DNA from: an uncultured Myxococcales bacterium
Lineage (GTDB): Bacteria; Myxococcota_A; UBA9042
Direction: 5' to 3'
Assembly (NCBI GenBank): GCA_937915965.1
Contig: CALGHC010000191.1
Coordinates: forward strand, 1-10,421
DNA length: 10,421 nt
Below, in pieces: positions 1 to 7,323 of this stretch. How positions within the stretch are numbered: the first letter of the stretch is position 1; each line of letters starts with the position of its first letter. The translations under genes were made by a program, and so were the position numbers. The notes beneath the pieces are model-generated. The model searched no databases. It was not told the DNA's origin and worked only from the letters and a program-made list of their open reading frames with translations.

Positions 1-74
1 ATGGTCAAGCGTATTCATAATTTATCGACACAAATCTTCTGTGTTGAAAGTCTCGCCGCGCCCGCCCGGCGGCG

Positions 75-129
75 GAACATTTGCGCACCATCGACAGCGT
101 TGGTGCCCGGCATGACTGGGCAAATGTTC
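75..129. repeat. Nested inverted repeat (bulged hairpin) upstream of transposase remnant
   Basis: The outer arms GAACATTTGC (75-84) and GCAAATGTTC (120-129) are perfectly complementary over 10 bp. Directly inside them GCACCA (85-90) pairs with TGGTGC (101-106) around a 10-nt loop, leaving 107-119 as a one-sided bulge. The structure lies about 100 bp upstream of the start of the vestigial transposase, so it could be part of an element end or of its leader, or an unrelated folded site. No T-tract follows, so a classical intrinsic terminator is unlikely. The pairing is seen directly; the role is unknown. Confidence 0.5.
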
Positions 130-229
130 ACGCTGTGCATCCTCAATACCCGTCTGCCAACGAAAACTCGCGGTTGCAGCAGGCCCGTGAAAGTTGAGAT
201 CTGCGGGTTCGTCCGCCAGGAGCCAGGGC

Positions 230-529
230 ATGCTCACTTTCCCCAGGCTCTTCGTCTGCGTGGTCGTCATCGCCGTTCGGGTGGTCCAGGCCCTCGCCAG
301 CCCCCCGGACAGACCTCGTCTTAAAGAATCTCATCCCCCGCCAACAGGTCACGGCCCTTAAGCACGAGCGACCGCGCCCCCCATCAACGATGCTGACCGG
401 GGCGTCCTTGTCGCCTTTCGTAAGTCGTCGGCGGAATGGGCCACACGTCTATCGATCGTCACGCCCCAGACAGTGGTGAAATGGCACCGGCGACGATTCC
501 GGCGCTACTGGACGCGGCTTCGCCCGTGA
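230..529 (+). pseudogene. Vestigial integrase-type (IS481-like) transposase, N-terminal part, frameshifted
   Basis: An ATG at 230 has an AGGAG about 7 nt upstream and begins a hydrophobic N-terminus (MLTFPRLFVCVVVIAVRVVQ). Near 310 the similarity moves to another frame, which reads LKNLIPRQQVTALKHERPRP. This matches the 'ENLALRQQLAVLKR..RPRP' signature of integrase-core transposases. Near 380 it returns to the first frame, reading INDADRGVLVAF and then VTPQTVVKWHRRRFRRYW, the counterpart of the family's 'IVRPETVVRWHRxGFRxYWRW'. A TGA at 527-529 then ends it. In intact members this N-terminal helix-turn-helix region precedes a DDE catalytic core of some 200 residues; none is visible here. Two compensating frameshifts plus the truncation make it a dead remnant. 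The family call rests on remembered motifs; the exact IS family is uncertain. Confidence 0.72.
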
Positions 530-551
530 CCGCCGACGCGGCATTGGGACC

Positions 552-683
552 TCACGTGAGCGGAGCGATGGGCTTCGCGGGGTCACCGGTCTGCAGCAGA
601 CGCCAATCTTCCAGCAGCTCGGCCTGATGCAGCTCTGCCCAGGCTTCCACAGCTCTGCTCACTTTCGCCCGCGCGCTCCTGGT
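552..683 (-). pseudogene. C-terminal remnant of a DUF4160-like gene
   Basis: On the minus strand, one frame ending in TGA (complement of 552-554) reads AKVSRAVEAWAELHQAELLE, then DWRLLQTGDPAKPIAPLT. This is the characteristic end of DUF4160 family proteins (roughly '..WAELHxxELLxNWxLxxxGxPxxxIxPL'). These are small proteins of about 80-100 residues, often paired with DUF2442 genes in toxin-antitoxin-like or mobile neighbourhoods; their biochemical role is not established. In the same frame a stop lies a short way upstream, and the expected N-terminal half ('PPHFHV'-type motif) is not visible in any frame. I therefore read it as a 5'-truncated or frameshifted relic. It lies antisense to, and just beyond, the transposase remnant, so the left edge looks like a graveyard of accessory genes. 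Confidence 0.6.
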
Positions 684-884
684 CCCTGATCTTCAGCCCG
701 AAGCGCTGCAACGTCTACGTCCTGACGGTCGCGGACGCGGTCTTTGGGCCTGATATCAGGGATTGCGTCAGCCAAAGTTGTCCGACAACCTCGACAAGCC
801 AAGGCTGTCATCGCGTGTTTTCGAGGGGTTGTGTGGCGCGGAGCAGAAGTGCGTTCATCCGGCCTGTCCATAGGCTTCGCTTGC
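684..884. other. Stretch without a recognisable gene
   Basis: I see no credible coding region here on either strand. The short open frames that cross it have no family signature and no consistent ribosome site. It holds a perfect 12-bp palindrome CCTGATATCAGG (749-760) and the operator-like site described separately. It also forms the 3' flank of the lytic transglycosylase gene. A short inverted repeat TAGGC (871-875) / GCCTA (883-887) overlaps that gene's stop codon, but it is too weak to call a terminator. Confidence 0.4.
777..789. promoter_or_regulatory. Perfect palindrome resembling a GntR/FadR-type operator, orphan
   Basis: GTTGTCCGACAAC is a perfect odd palindrome with 6-bp arms. Its core TTGTCCGACAA fits the general TNGTnnnACNA pattern described for FadR-subfamily GntR regulators. 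No promoter-like sequence or gene start lies next to it, and no GntR regulator is present in the window. A palindrome this short can occur by chance in 10 kb, so the assignment is tentative. Confidence 0.2.
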
Positions 885-3242
885 CTACCGAGGGGCTGGC
901 AGCTCCAGCGGCAGGTCGGGCGCCGCGCCGCCAGCATACAGCGTGGCATAGCGCAGGGTCGAGGTCAGGACGCTCTTGACGTAGCGACGGTTCTCGCGGA
1001 AGGGGATCGCTTCGACGAACTCGTCGAGTTCCATGTTGCCGCGCTTCTTGAGCCACTTGTTGGTGTTGTGGGGGCCCGCGTTATAACCGGAAGCGACCAG
1101 CGGATACTGGCCGTCTACCCTTGAGCGCAGCCGGGCCATGTAGCCGACTCCCAGGCGGATGTTGAGCGCAGGCTGCTTGAGGGTCTCGTGGCTGATCGGG
1201 CCCGTCTCGCCCAGATGGCGGGCCATCTTCTGGCCGGTGGGCAACATCAACTGGAGCAGGCCCGTGGCCAGCACGGGGCTCTGGATGTTCGGGTTGAAAC
1301 GGGACTCCGAGCGCATGATCGACCAGACGAAGCTGGGGTCGACGTCGCTGCTGGCAGCGGCGGCAGCCACCGCGGCCGCAAACCCTGCCGGCCGTGGGTA
1401 GGCCAGGCGCCAGCGCTCCAGGTTGGTGCCGGCGGGCCAGAAGCGATCGAACGTTCGATCGCGCAATGCCAGCGCGGTGCTGGTGTTGTGGTGGCCCACC
1501 GCCTGGTGCATCAGCGCCTGCAGCATGCGCGCCTCACCGTCGCCGTTCTTGGCCAGCGTCCTCCACTTTACGGCGGCGAGCTCGCGCGCTGCGGAGGTGG
1601 TGAGCCCCAATCGCATCAACTCGATCGCGGTCAGCAGGTGGCGATCACGGAGCAGCTCCGCGTTTGCGGCCAGCAGACCCGGCACTTTTCGCTGTCGTTG
1701 GGCATCTCGCCAGGCAGCTTCGGCTTCCTTGGGCGCCATGGCCTTGAGCCGGATGCGAGCCAGCCAGCCGTACCACGTCAGGGGATGTTGCCGCACCACC
1801 TGCGCCCAGGCCGCCATGGCCTTCGCCCTGCCCTTGCGGCCGCGGCGTGCCTCGGCCCGGCCCAGCCAATAGCGCAATCGACCGTGGTTGTAGGCGCGCG
1901 CCGGCTTGCGCCCGGCATCCAGAGCGGTCTGGGCGGCGGCGATGGCCTTGTCCCAGCGACGGGCCTTGTAGTGATGCCAGACCAGATCCCAGCTGGCGTA
2001 TTCGCCCATGTCGCCGCCGTGCGCGATGGCGCGCTGCAGCAGCTTGTCTGCCTGCTTGTGGTGACCGACCTTGCGTTCAATCAGCGCCTGCCAGCGCAGG
2101 GCGTCGTCGACCAGGGTCGACTTTGGTGCGTGCTTGCGGACCAGGTCGAACATGGCCCGGGCGGCGGCGGGCGTGCCGCTGCTGTTCTGTCGTCGGCCGG
2201 CGCTGTACCAGAGTTTGGCCGAAGCTGCGGTCTTCGGGCAGCGCCGGACCGCCTCCTCGAACAAGCGCAAGGCGTCGGGCCGGCGATTGAAGAAGGTCTC
2301 TACCACGCGCGCCTCCACCAGCGCCGCAGCGCACCAGTCAGCGCTGCCGGCGGGTCGATCGGCCTTGATCCTGGCGGCCTCCGCCAGAGCGATCTCGCGA
2401 CGCTGCCGGCTGCGGGCGCTCCTCATCCGGCCCAACCTTTCGGCGTGGCTCAACTGGGCGACCTCCGCGGGCAGGCGGGCCAGGTGGTCCATGGCGGTCT
2501 TCTCCGCTCGCGTGCCCGGGTAACGCACCAGGATGCCGCGCAAGGTCTTGCCAGCCCGCTGCGTGTCGCCGACCGCAGCCAACGCCAACCCCGCCTCCAG
2601 CAGTACCGCGGAATCCGGCTTCTTGACCCAACGCAACAGCTCGCGCCAGGTGGCCGTGGCCCGTTGGGTGTCGCCGATGGCCGTCCAGGCCCGCGCGCGC
2701 AGCACCAGGACGTGGCCGCGGCGCACGAAGCCAGGGTCGATGATGGCATCGAGTAGCGCCACCGCCTGCGTCGGTTCACCCGCCAGACTCGCCGCCTCGG
2801 CTGCCCACAGGCGCTCGTGGTCGGCCAGCAGGCCCCCTTCCTTGGAAAGGGCCGCCAGACCCGCAAGCGCCGGTCGGTACAGGCCCGCGCGGTGCTCGCT
2901 GAAGTGGCGCAGGAAGCGCGCCCGATGCAGGTCAGCGTGGCCCGGGTTGGCGTCAATCCAGGCGCCGAATGCGCGCGCGGCGTCGGACCAGCGCGCGGCG
3001 TCGAAGTGGCCTCGTGCCCCGCTGCCTGCGAACAGCGGTTGCAGCCCGCTGGCGTTCACCGGCGACGTCGGCAGAGCCCGGTCGGTTGGCGTCGCCGGGG
3101 AAGGCGCGGCCACCGCCTGGCCGACTGAAGCCGTATGGATTTGCGCCACCGGCCCTTCGACGGTCACGCTGCGTTTGCAGCCACAGGCGGCGAGCATTGT
3201 GAGGAGGACAAGGATGGCGACCAGCAGGGGGCGTGTTGGCAT
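885..3242 (-). CDS. Slt70-like soluble lytic transglycosylase, lipoprotein
   Basis: This 785-residue protein should cleave the MurNAc-GlcNAc bond of peptidoglycan, leaving 1,6-anhydro ends, and act in the periplasm from a lipid anchor. Residues 1-20 form a lipoprotein signal with lipobox LAAC (Cys20), followed by Gly, not Asp. Residues of about 60-610 are alpha-helical with TPR-like units (for example GHFDAARWSDAARAF), the superhelical 'doughnut' expected of Slt70-type enzymes. The SLT catalytic domain lies at about 620-770. It has the family motif IMRSESRFNP with probable catalytic Glu646, then GLLQLM (661-666) and SGYNAGP (718-724). It is longer than the ~645-residue E. coli enzyme, mainly in the helical part. 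The ATG at 3242 is supported by the signal peptide and by GAGAAG about 11 nt upstream. It ends in TAG. It appears monocistronic, with broken genes on both sides. All key residues are present, so it is probably functional. Confidence 0.93.
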   Translation of the reverse strand: MPTRPLLVAILVLLTMLAACGCKRSVTVEGPVAQIHTASVGQAVAAPSPATPTDRALPTSPVNASGLQPLFAGSGARGHFDAARWSDAARAFGAWIDANPGHADLHRARFLRHFSEHRAGLYRPALAGLAALSKEGGLLADHERLWAAEAASLAGEPTQAVALLDAIIDPGFVRRGHVLVLRARAWTAIGDTQRATATWRELLRWVKKPDSAVLLEAGLALAAVGDTQRAGKTLRGILVRYPGTRAEKTAMDHLARLPAEVAQLSHAERLGRMRSARSRQRREIALAEAARIKADRPAGSADWCAAALVEARVVETFFNRRPDALRLFEEAVRRCPKTAASAKLWYSAGRRQNSSGTPAAARAMFDLVRKHAPKSTLVDDALRWQALIERKVGHHKQADKLLQRAIAHGGDMGEYASWDLVWHHYKARRWDKAIAAAQTALDAGRKPARAYNHGRLRYWLGRAEARRGRKGRAKAMAAWAQVVRQHPLTWYGWLARIRLKAMAPKEAEAAWRDAQRQRKVPGLLAANAELLRDRHLLTAIELMRLGLTTSAARELAAVKWRTLAKNGDGEARMLQALMHQAVGHHNTSTALALRDRTFDRFWPAGTNLERWRLAYPRPAGFAAAVAAAAASSDVDPSFVWSIMRSESRFNPNIQSPVLATGLLQLMLPTGQKMARHLGETGPISHETLKQPALNIRLGVGYMARLRSRVDGQYPLVASGYNAGPHNTNKWLKKRGNMELDEFVEAIPFRENRRYVKSVLTSTLRYATLYAGGAAPDLPLELPAPR
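1443..1462. repeat. Perfect 20-bp palindrome inside the transglycosylase gene
   Basis: GCGATCGAACGTTCGATCGC reads identically on both strands with no mismatch or spacer. It lies within the coding region and encodes part of RDRTFDRF on the minus strand. It contains two GCGATCG half-sites (PvuI-like, GATC-containing). About 0.01 palindromes of this length are expected by chance in 10 kb of random sequence, more with strong codon bias. It could be a protein-binding or methylation site, or only a by-product of the Arg/Asp codons. Confidence 0.6.
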
Positions 3243-3596
3243 GACGTTGGCAGCTTCTCATGGCGGGGCGGCAGCGCAAAGGCGGCCGCCGTGTGGTGGC
3301 AACCGTCGGGGCTTGCCATCGGAGCCCTCCCCGGCGGGAAGAGCCTGGTCTTCCCGCCGTCCCCGCTGCGTACGGGCGGCGTGGCCTCCCTGAGGGTGGC
3401 CGTGGCCGTGTCCGGGGCCGTGTCCGTTTCCGAGGCCGGCCCGCGAGGGACAGCATCCGGCCAAGGACATCACAGGCCCGCTGCGCTGCGAGGTTCTGGC
3501 CCTTGTCGCACCTCGCGCCCAGGCCTGGCCCGAGGATCCGCTTGGACCTTGAAGACCCCGTTCTCGGCCCGTGCATGCTGGTGGCAGCCGGCCTCC
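3243..3596. other. Region between the transglycosylase start and the Cys-rich fragment
   Basis: This stretch should hold the promoter and leader of the minus-strand transglycosylase, but I cannot point to convincing -35/-10 boxes in such GC-rich DNA. It contains the hairpin at 3332-3359 and a low-complexity run of GGCCGTG units around 3391-3432. The open plus-strand frame that crosses it has no family signature, signal peptide or good start before about 3597, so I do not treat it as coding. Confidence 0.45.
3332..3359. repeat. Strong 11-bp hairpin in the transglycosylase leader
   Basis: CGGCGGGAAGA (3332-3342) and TCTTCCCGCCG (3349-3359) are perfect inverted repeats around a 6-nt loop. The site is about 90 bp upstream of the minus-strand transglycosylase start. 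No T-run follows on either strand. It could stop transcripts running leftward from the beta-helix gene or act as a leader structure of the transglycosylase mRNA. The structure is certain at sequence level; its function is inferred. Confidence 0.5.
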
Positions 3597-4169
3597 GCGA
3601 AGGACGGCGACCTGTGCACCACCGCCGAGACCTGCAAGAACGGTACGTGCGCCGGCAAGCCGCGGGTGTGTGATGACGGCGAGGTGTGCACCAAGGACAG
3701 CTGCGTCGCCGACGAGGGTTGCGTCAACGTCGCTACCGACGCCAAGTGCAATGATGGTGATGCCTGTACCGACCAGGACGCCTGCGTTGATGCGGGAACC
3801 TGCGCCAACGGCTACTGTGCCATGGGCGGGCCGGCCGGCTTCGACCTGCGCTTCGGCTTCAGCGGCGTCGACCTGATCAACGACGCGACCGTCGCCGGTA
3901 GCGGCTGGGCTCTCGTCGGCCACCGGGTTGGCGAGGGGGGCCTCGATGGCTGGTTCATGCGGGTCGACCTCGCTGGCGCCGTCCTCGCCGAGAAGATCCT
4001 CGCCGGGTCCGGGAGCGACTCCTTGCGGGGTATCGCCAACGGCCCCAACGACACCTTCATCCTGGTTGGCGGCCGGGTCGTCGTGTCCGCCTCCGCCGGC
4101 GCCTCCGCCCTCGGCCACCCAATGTGGCAGGTGCAGCGGACAACAGCCGGTGTCGGCGTCTGCAAGTAG
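3597..4169 (+). pseudogene. Fragment of a Cys-rich repeat / beta-propeller-like surface protein
   Basis: From about 3597 the frame reads KDGDLCTTAETCKNGTCAG, then CDDGEVCTKDSCVADEGC and CNDGDACTDQDACVDAGTCA. These are two and a half units of the 'C-DG..CT...C..G.C' repeat typical of secreted proteins from myxobacteria and relatives. It then runs into FSGVDLINDATVAGSGWALV, then GWFMRVDLAGAVLAEKIL and SDSLRGIANGPNDTFILVG, which resembles one blade of the repeat propellers common in such proteins ('..GG.D.W..R.D..G....' ). Upstream the open frame is not protein-like and has no signal peptide. Downstream, after FILVG, the sequence becomes low-complexity and hits TAG inside a tandem repeat. Intact members are usually many hundreds of residues, so this piece lacks both ends and is most likely a relic of deletion or rearrangement. 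Confidence 0.65.
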
Positions 4170-4195
4170 CGGCGTCTGCAAGTAGCGGCGTCTGC
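4155..4195 (+). repeat. Short 16-bp tandem repeat
   Basis: GGCGTCTGCAAGTAGC occurs twice head to tail (4155-4170, 4171-4186) and a third partial copy GGCGTCTGC follows (4187-4195), then GTCTGC again. The repeat carries the TAG that ends the Cys-rich/propeller fragment. Slippage or junction formation at the broken 3' end of that fragment is a plausible origin. Confidence 0.8.
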
Positions 4196-4203
4196 GTCTG
4201 CGG

Positions 4204-4224
4204 CGGCAGGTCCCGAACCTGCCG
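4204..4224 (-). terminator. Terminator-like hairpin after the beta-helix gene
   Basis: CGGCAGGT (4204-4211) and ACCTGCCG (4217-4224) form a perfect 8-bp GC-rich stem with a 5-nt loop, starting 12 nt past the minus-strand stop codon at 4237-4239. Placement and stability fit transcription termination. The missing U-tract is common in GC-rich genomes but lowers certainty. Confidence 0.5.
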
Positions 4225-4236
4225 GACGACGGCGCG

Positions 4237-7200
4237 TCATGGCGTACCGCTGGCCGAGGTCTTCACCGGTTCGGGCGGCGCAGGCAACGACAAGCCGGCG
4301 TCGGTGGCGCGGTCCTGGAGCGCGGCACCGAAGACGGCGTTGCGGGACGTCTCGACGCCGGGGGTGTGCTGCACGACGATGCCGTACTGACCGCCCTGCG
4401 CCGCGACCAGCGAGCTGCGGACGGTCGCCCCCGGGCTCGACTCGATGAGCACGCCAGCGCGCATGTGGGCGACGAGCAGGCATCGCTCGATCGCCGCGTC
4501 AGGTGCCGCGTTCAAGAGGATTCCGTCGGCCAGCGGCGTCTTCTTGCCGGTGTAGTAGCCGGCGGCGTCGACCTCGCCGTGGTCGCTCCAGGCGGTGTCC
4601 AGCAGCACCGAGTTGCGCACCACGACGGCGCTCTTGTCGGCGGCGAGGGCGAGCGAGTGGTTGCCGCGCAGCCGGCTCGCCAGCACGGCAACCTGGCTCG
4701 CTGCGGTCAGCCACATGCCGGCGCCGCCGGTCTGGTCGGAGGCTTGCACCTCGGTGTCCGCGATGGTGACGCCGGCGAGGCGGACGGTCCCGGCGAGGGC
4801 GAACAATCCAGCCTTGCGATTGGCGACCAGGTGGGCGCCGCTGAGATCGAGTTCACCGCCCGCCTGGGCGATCGCGCCGACCCCCGCCGCGTCGTCGCTC
4901 GCCTGAGGCAGCGTGCCATCGATCAGCACGCCCACGGCGCTCACCCGGCTGCCGGCCCCCAGTGAGAGCAGCCCCGTCTCGCGATTGGCAGAGAGGCGCC
5001 CTGTCCGAATCTGCAAGTCCGCGCCAAACTGCACGCCGATGGCGCGGCCGAACTCGTGATCGCTCTGCTGGGGGAGCGTGCCGTCGACGACGAGCGCCGT
5101 CGCGACCACTCGGGTCCCGGCGCCGCTGCACGCCAACGCGACGTTCCTGTTCTGACTCATGCGCGCGGCCCTGAGCACGACGTTGGCCCCGTTCGTGGCC
5201 ATGAGCCCATCGCCGGAGGTGCCGTCGCTCGCGTCGGGCCCGGTGTGGTCGATCACGAGCGCGGCGGCGTCGAGCTCGCCCCCGTCGACGAAGACGCCGA
5301 CGAAGGCGTTCGCGGTCAGCCGCGCATCGCGCAACACAACTCGAGCGCCATCGATGATGTCTGCGCCCATGCCGCTCGACTTGTCGCTTTGCGATGGCAG
5401 GGTGCCGTCGACCAGGAGGCGGTCGACCGTCACCTCGGTACCCACATCGCTGGCGACGAGACCCACCTCTCGGTTCGTCGACAGGCGCACGTCGCGCAGC
5501 GCGACCCTGGCGCCGCTCAAGGCCTGGACGCCGCGGCCAGCCTCGCCGTCCGAGAGCCGCGCTTGAGTGTGGTCGACGAGAACGTGTTGCCCGTCCAGCA
5601 CCTGCGCGTTCTCCTCAACGATGATGCCGGAGTCGCGATTCGCCGACAGGCGCACCTCGTGCAGATCCACCTGGGCGGTCGCCGTGACGCCGATAGCCCA
5701 GCCGCCGCTGCCGTCGCTGAGTTGGGGCAGCGTGTGGTCGACCAACAGGCGCGTGGCGGTGAGTGAGGCGGCAGCCGTGCCGATAGCCAAGCCAGAGTTG
5801 CGATTGCGCGAGACGCGCGCGTCCTGCAAGGCGACGTGGGCGCCCGACCAGATGCCTCCGCCGTAGCCCCCGGCGCCGTCACCTTGCTGGGCGAGGGTGC
5901 CGTCGATGAGAATCCGGTCGCCGACGAGCTCCGAGCCCACTCCGGCGGCGAAGAAGCCACCGCCGGCGTTGGCCCGCAGACGGACGTCCTTCAGCGTCGC
6001 TCGAGAGCCAGTCTCGACGCTCACGCCCCGCCCGAAGACGCCGTCGCTCTGCCGCGGCAGCGTCCCCTCGATGACCAGCGACTCGCCATTCAAGACCCCA
6101 CCGGCGTCGACCAGCACGCCGAACAGACGCGTGCCGCTGACGACCACCCGTTCGAGGTGCGCGGTGAGCCCCGGCGTCACCTGTACGCCGTAGCCTGGGC
6201 CGCCGATGCGCAGGCCGTGCACGCTCACCTCGCCGGCCGCCGCCGGGCTCCCGATCGCCATCGCTGAGATCCCCGCGTCACCGACCAGGCTGACCTGCGC
6301 AGCGCAGTGACCCCGCAGCGTCACCGCCTTGGCGATCGTTACTGATCCCGTGTACGTCCCCGGCGCCACGGCGACGGTTCCACCCGCGGGGGTCAGCGCG
6401 AGCGCCTTGGCGACGCTCCGAACCGGCAGGGCCATCGTCCCCGGCCAGGTGTCATCGCCCTTCGTGACGTGAACGAAGACGTTCGCAGCGCTGGCCCCCA
6501 GCCCGGCGTACTCGCCGTCGGGACAATCCGCCGGATCTGGTTTACATGCCGGCAGTTGCCCGTCATCGACCTTGGCCGCCGAGTCGACGACGAAGCCTGG
6601 CGGGCAGTAGCGCGACGCCCACGGCACGCCGACGTAGACGCAACGGTCGGGGTCGGGCAGCGAGCCATCGGCGGCGCGCTGGCAGACCGCCGTCTCCGCC
6701 TCGCTGCAGAAGTGGGGCTCGGCGGTGGCTTCATCGCGGCAGAAGAAGGTGTCCTCGACATCAGGCAGCGGCGTCAGCGGCGGCACCCCCGGCGGGATGG
6801 TCTCGTCGAGCGGCGGCACGGGTGGCAGCGTCGCCGCGTCGCCGTCCCAGTCCTTCGGTACGCCGCTGCCGGCGAAGAAGCCGGTGGGGACGCAGCTGCC
6901 GGAAGCGTCGGAATCGGGGGCCTCGCCGGCCCCGCAGCCGGCGCCCGTGGCGAGCTCGTCGGGCGTGCACAGGCGGCCGATCACGCGACAGTCGTCGTCG
7001 ATGACGGGGTCGCAGCCGCCGCCGCTTTCGCTCTCGCCGCTCCAGCACCAGCGCGGCACGCAGCCGGCGGGGTCAGAGAAGGCGGCGTCAGCGCACTCGG
7101 GCGGCCCGACAGCGACGCATTCGTTGTCGGCGTGGAGGTAGAAGTGGCCGAGCGGGCAGCAGCTGTCGTCGGGGCGGCGCTGCAGGGCGTGGCACACAGG

Positions 7201-7323
7201 GCCGGAGGTGGTGGGGTCCGCTCCAGCGCCACCGGTGGTGACCGGGTCGGAGCAGGCGGCGAAAGCGAAAACCCAGGCGGCGAAAGCCGCGCAACGGACT
7301 GTGGTTGCGCTGCGGCGTCGCAT
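4237..7323 (-). CDS. Cys-rich, DUF1565-type right-handed beta-helix lipoprotein
   Basis: This is a 1028-residue probable exported surface protein. Residues 1-24 look like a lipoprotein signal with FAAC before Ser-Asp (Cys24), slightly atypical for Phe at -3. Residues of about 44-270 contain some 19 cysteines spread through a Pro/Asp/Gly-rich head, probably disulfide-bonded. Residues 281-340 match the start of DUF1565/pectate-lyase-like helices: VTKGDDTWPGT, then VRSVAKAL and GGTVAVAPGTYTGSVTI. Residues 399-889 are nine tandem repeats of 53-55 residues, with core LLVDGTLPQQSD and RLSANR. The last 139 residues hold further helix coils (VVVRNSVLLD, IERCLLVAHMRAGVLIESSP). The ATG at 7323 has GAGG about 10 nt upstream; the stop is TGA. 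I see no catalytic signature such as pectate-lyase Asp/Arg clusters. The role could be adhesion, polysaccharide binding or structural display; it is unknown. Confidence 0.87.
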   Translation of the reverse strand: MRRRSATTVRCAAFAAWVFAFAACSDPVTTGGAGADPTTSGPVCHALQRRPDDSCCPLGHFYLHADNECVAVGPPECADAAFSDPAGCVPRWCWSGESESGGGCDPVIDDDCRVIGRLCTPDELATGAGCGAGEAPDSDASGSCVPTGFFAGSGVPKDWDGDAATLPPVPPLDETIPPGVPPLTPLPDVEDTFFCRDEATAEPHFCSEAETAVCQRAADGSLPDPDRCVYVGVPWASRYCPPGFVVDSAAKVDDGQLPACKPDPADCPDGEYAGLGASAANVFVHVTKGDDTWPGTMALPVRSVAKALALTPAGGTVAVAPGTYTGSVTIAKAVTLRGHCAAQVSLVGDAGISAMAIGSPAAAGEVSVHGLRIGGPGYGVQVTPGLTAHLERVVVSGTRLFGVLVDAGGVLNGESLVIEGTLPRQSDGVFGRGVSVETGSRATLKDVRLRANAGGGFFAAGVGSELVGDRILIDGTLAQQGDGAGGYGGGIWSGAHVALQDARVSRNRNSGLAIGTAAASLTATRLLVDHTLPQLSDGSGGWAIGVTATAQVDLHEVRLSANRDSGIIVEENAQVLDGQHVLVDHTQARLSDGEAGRGVQALSGARVALRDVRLSTNREVGLVASDVGTEVTVDRLLVDGTLPSQSDKSSGMGADIIDGARVVLRDARLTANAFVGVFVDGGELDAAALVIDHTGPDASDGTSGDGLMATNGANVVLRAARMSQNRNVALACSGAGTRVVATALVVDGTLPQQSDHEFGRAIGVQFGADLQIRTGRLSANRETGLLSLGAGSRVSAVGVLIDGTLPQASDDAAGVGAIAQAGGELDLSGAHLVANRKAGLFALAGTVRLAGVTIADTEVQASDQTGGAGMWLTAASQVAVLASRLRGNHSLALAADKSAVVVRNSVLLDTAWSDHGEVDAAGYYTGKKTPLADGILLNAAPDAAIERCLLVAHMRAGVLIESSPGATVRSSLVAAQGGQYGIVVQHTPGVETSRNAVFGAALQDRATDAGLSLPAPPEPVKTSASGTP
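4657..6129 (-). repeat. Nine tandem 53-55-codon repeats of the beta-helix
   Basis: Residues 399-889 divide into nine units with lengths 55, 55, 55, 55, 55, 53, 55, 55 and 53. Each has the order G-hydrophobic strand, V/L-rich strand, (D/E)(G/H/T)T...xSD loop, small Gly-rich turn, V-x-L-x-x-x-R(L/M)-x-x-N(R/A/H). The fixed period suggests two to three helix coils per unit with one conserved projecting loop (DGTLPQQSD in several units). The units differ enough at DNA level to be old duplications, not a recent expansion. Confidence 0.88.

Noticed and set aside
1..324. Plus-strand open frame of 107 codons starting at base 1
   Set aside because: It has no family signature, overlaps the hairpin and the transposase relic in a different frame, and its start is at the window edge.
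749..760. CCTGATATCAGG 12-bp palindrome as a regulatory site
   Set aside because: Two or three perfect 12-bp palindromes are expected by chance in 10 kb, and no promoter or gene start is adjacent.
1188..2756. Long plus-strand open frame (522 codons) opposite the lytic transglycosylase
   Set aside because: It lies wholly antisense to a clear Slt gene with conserved catalytic motifs; its product is low-complexity and family-free. Such frames are a by-product of GC-rich codon bias.
3391..3432. His/Gly-rich stretch on the minus strand (GHGPGHGHGHP) suggesting metal binding
   Set aside because: It arises from a short low-complexity run of GGCCGTG units in a frame antisense to or outside any supported gene; no start or family context supports it.
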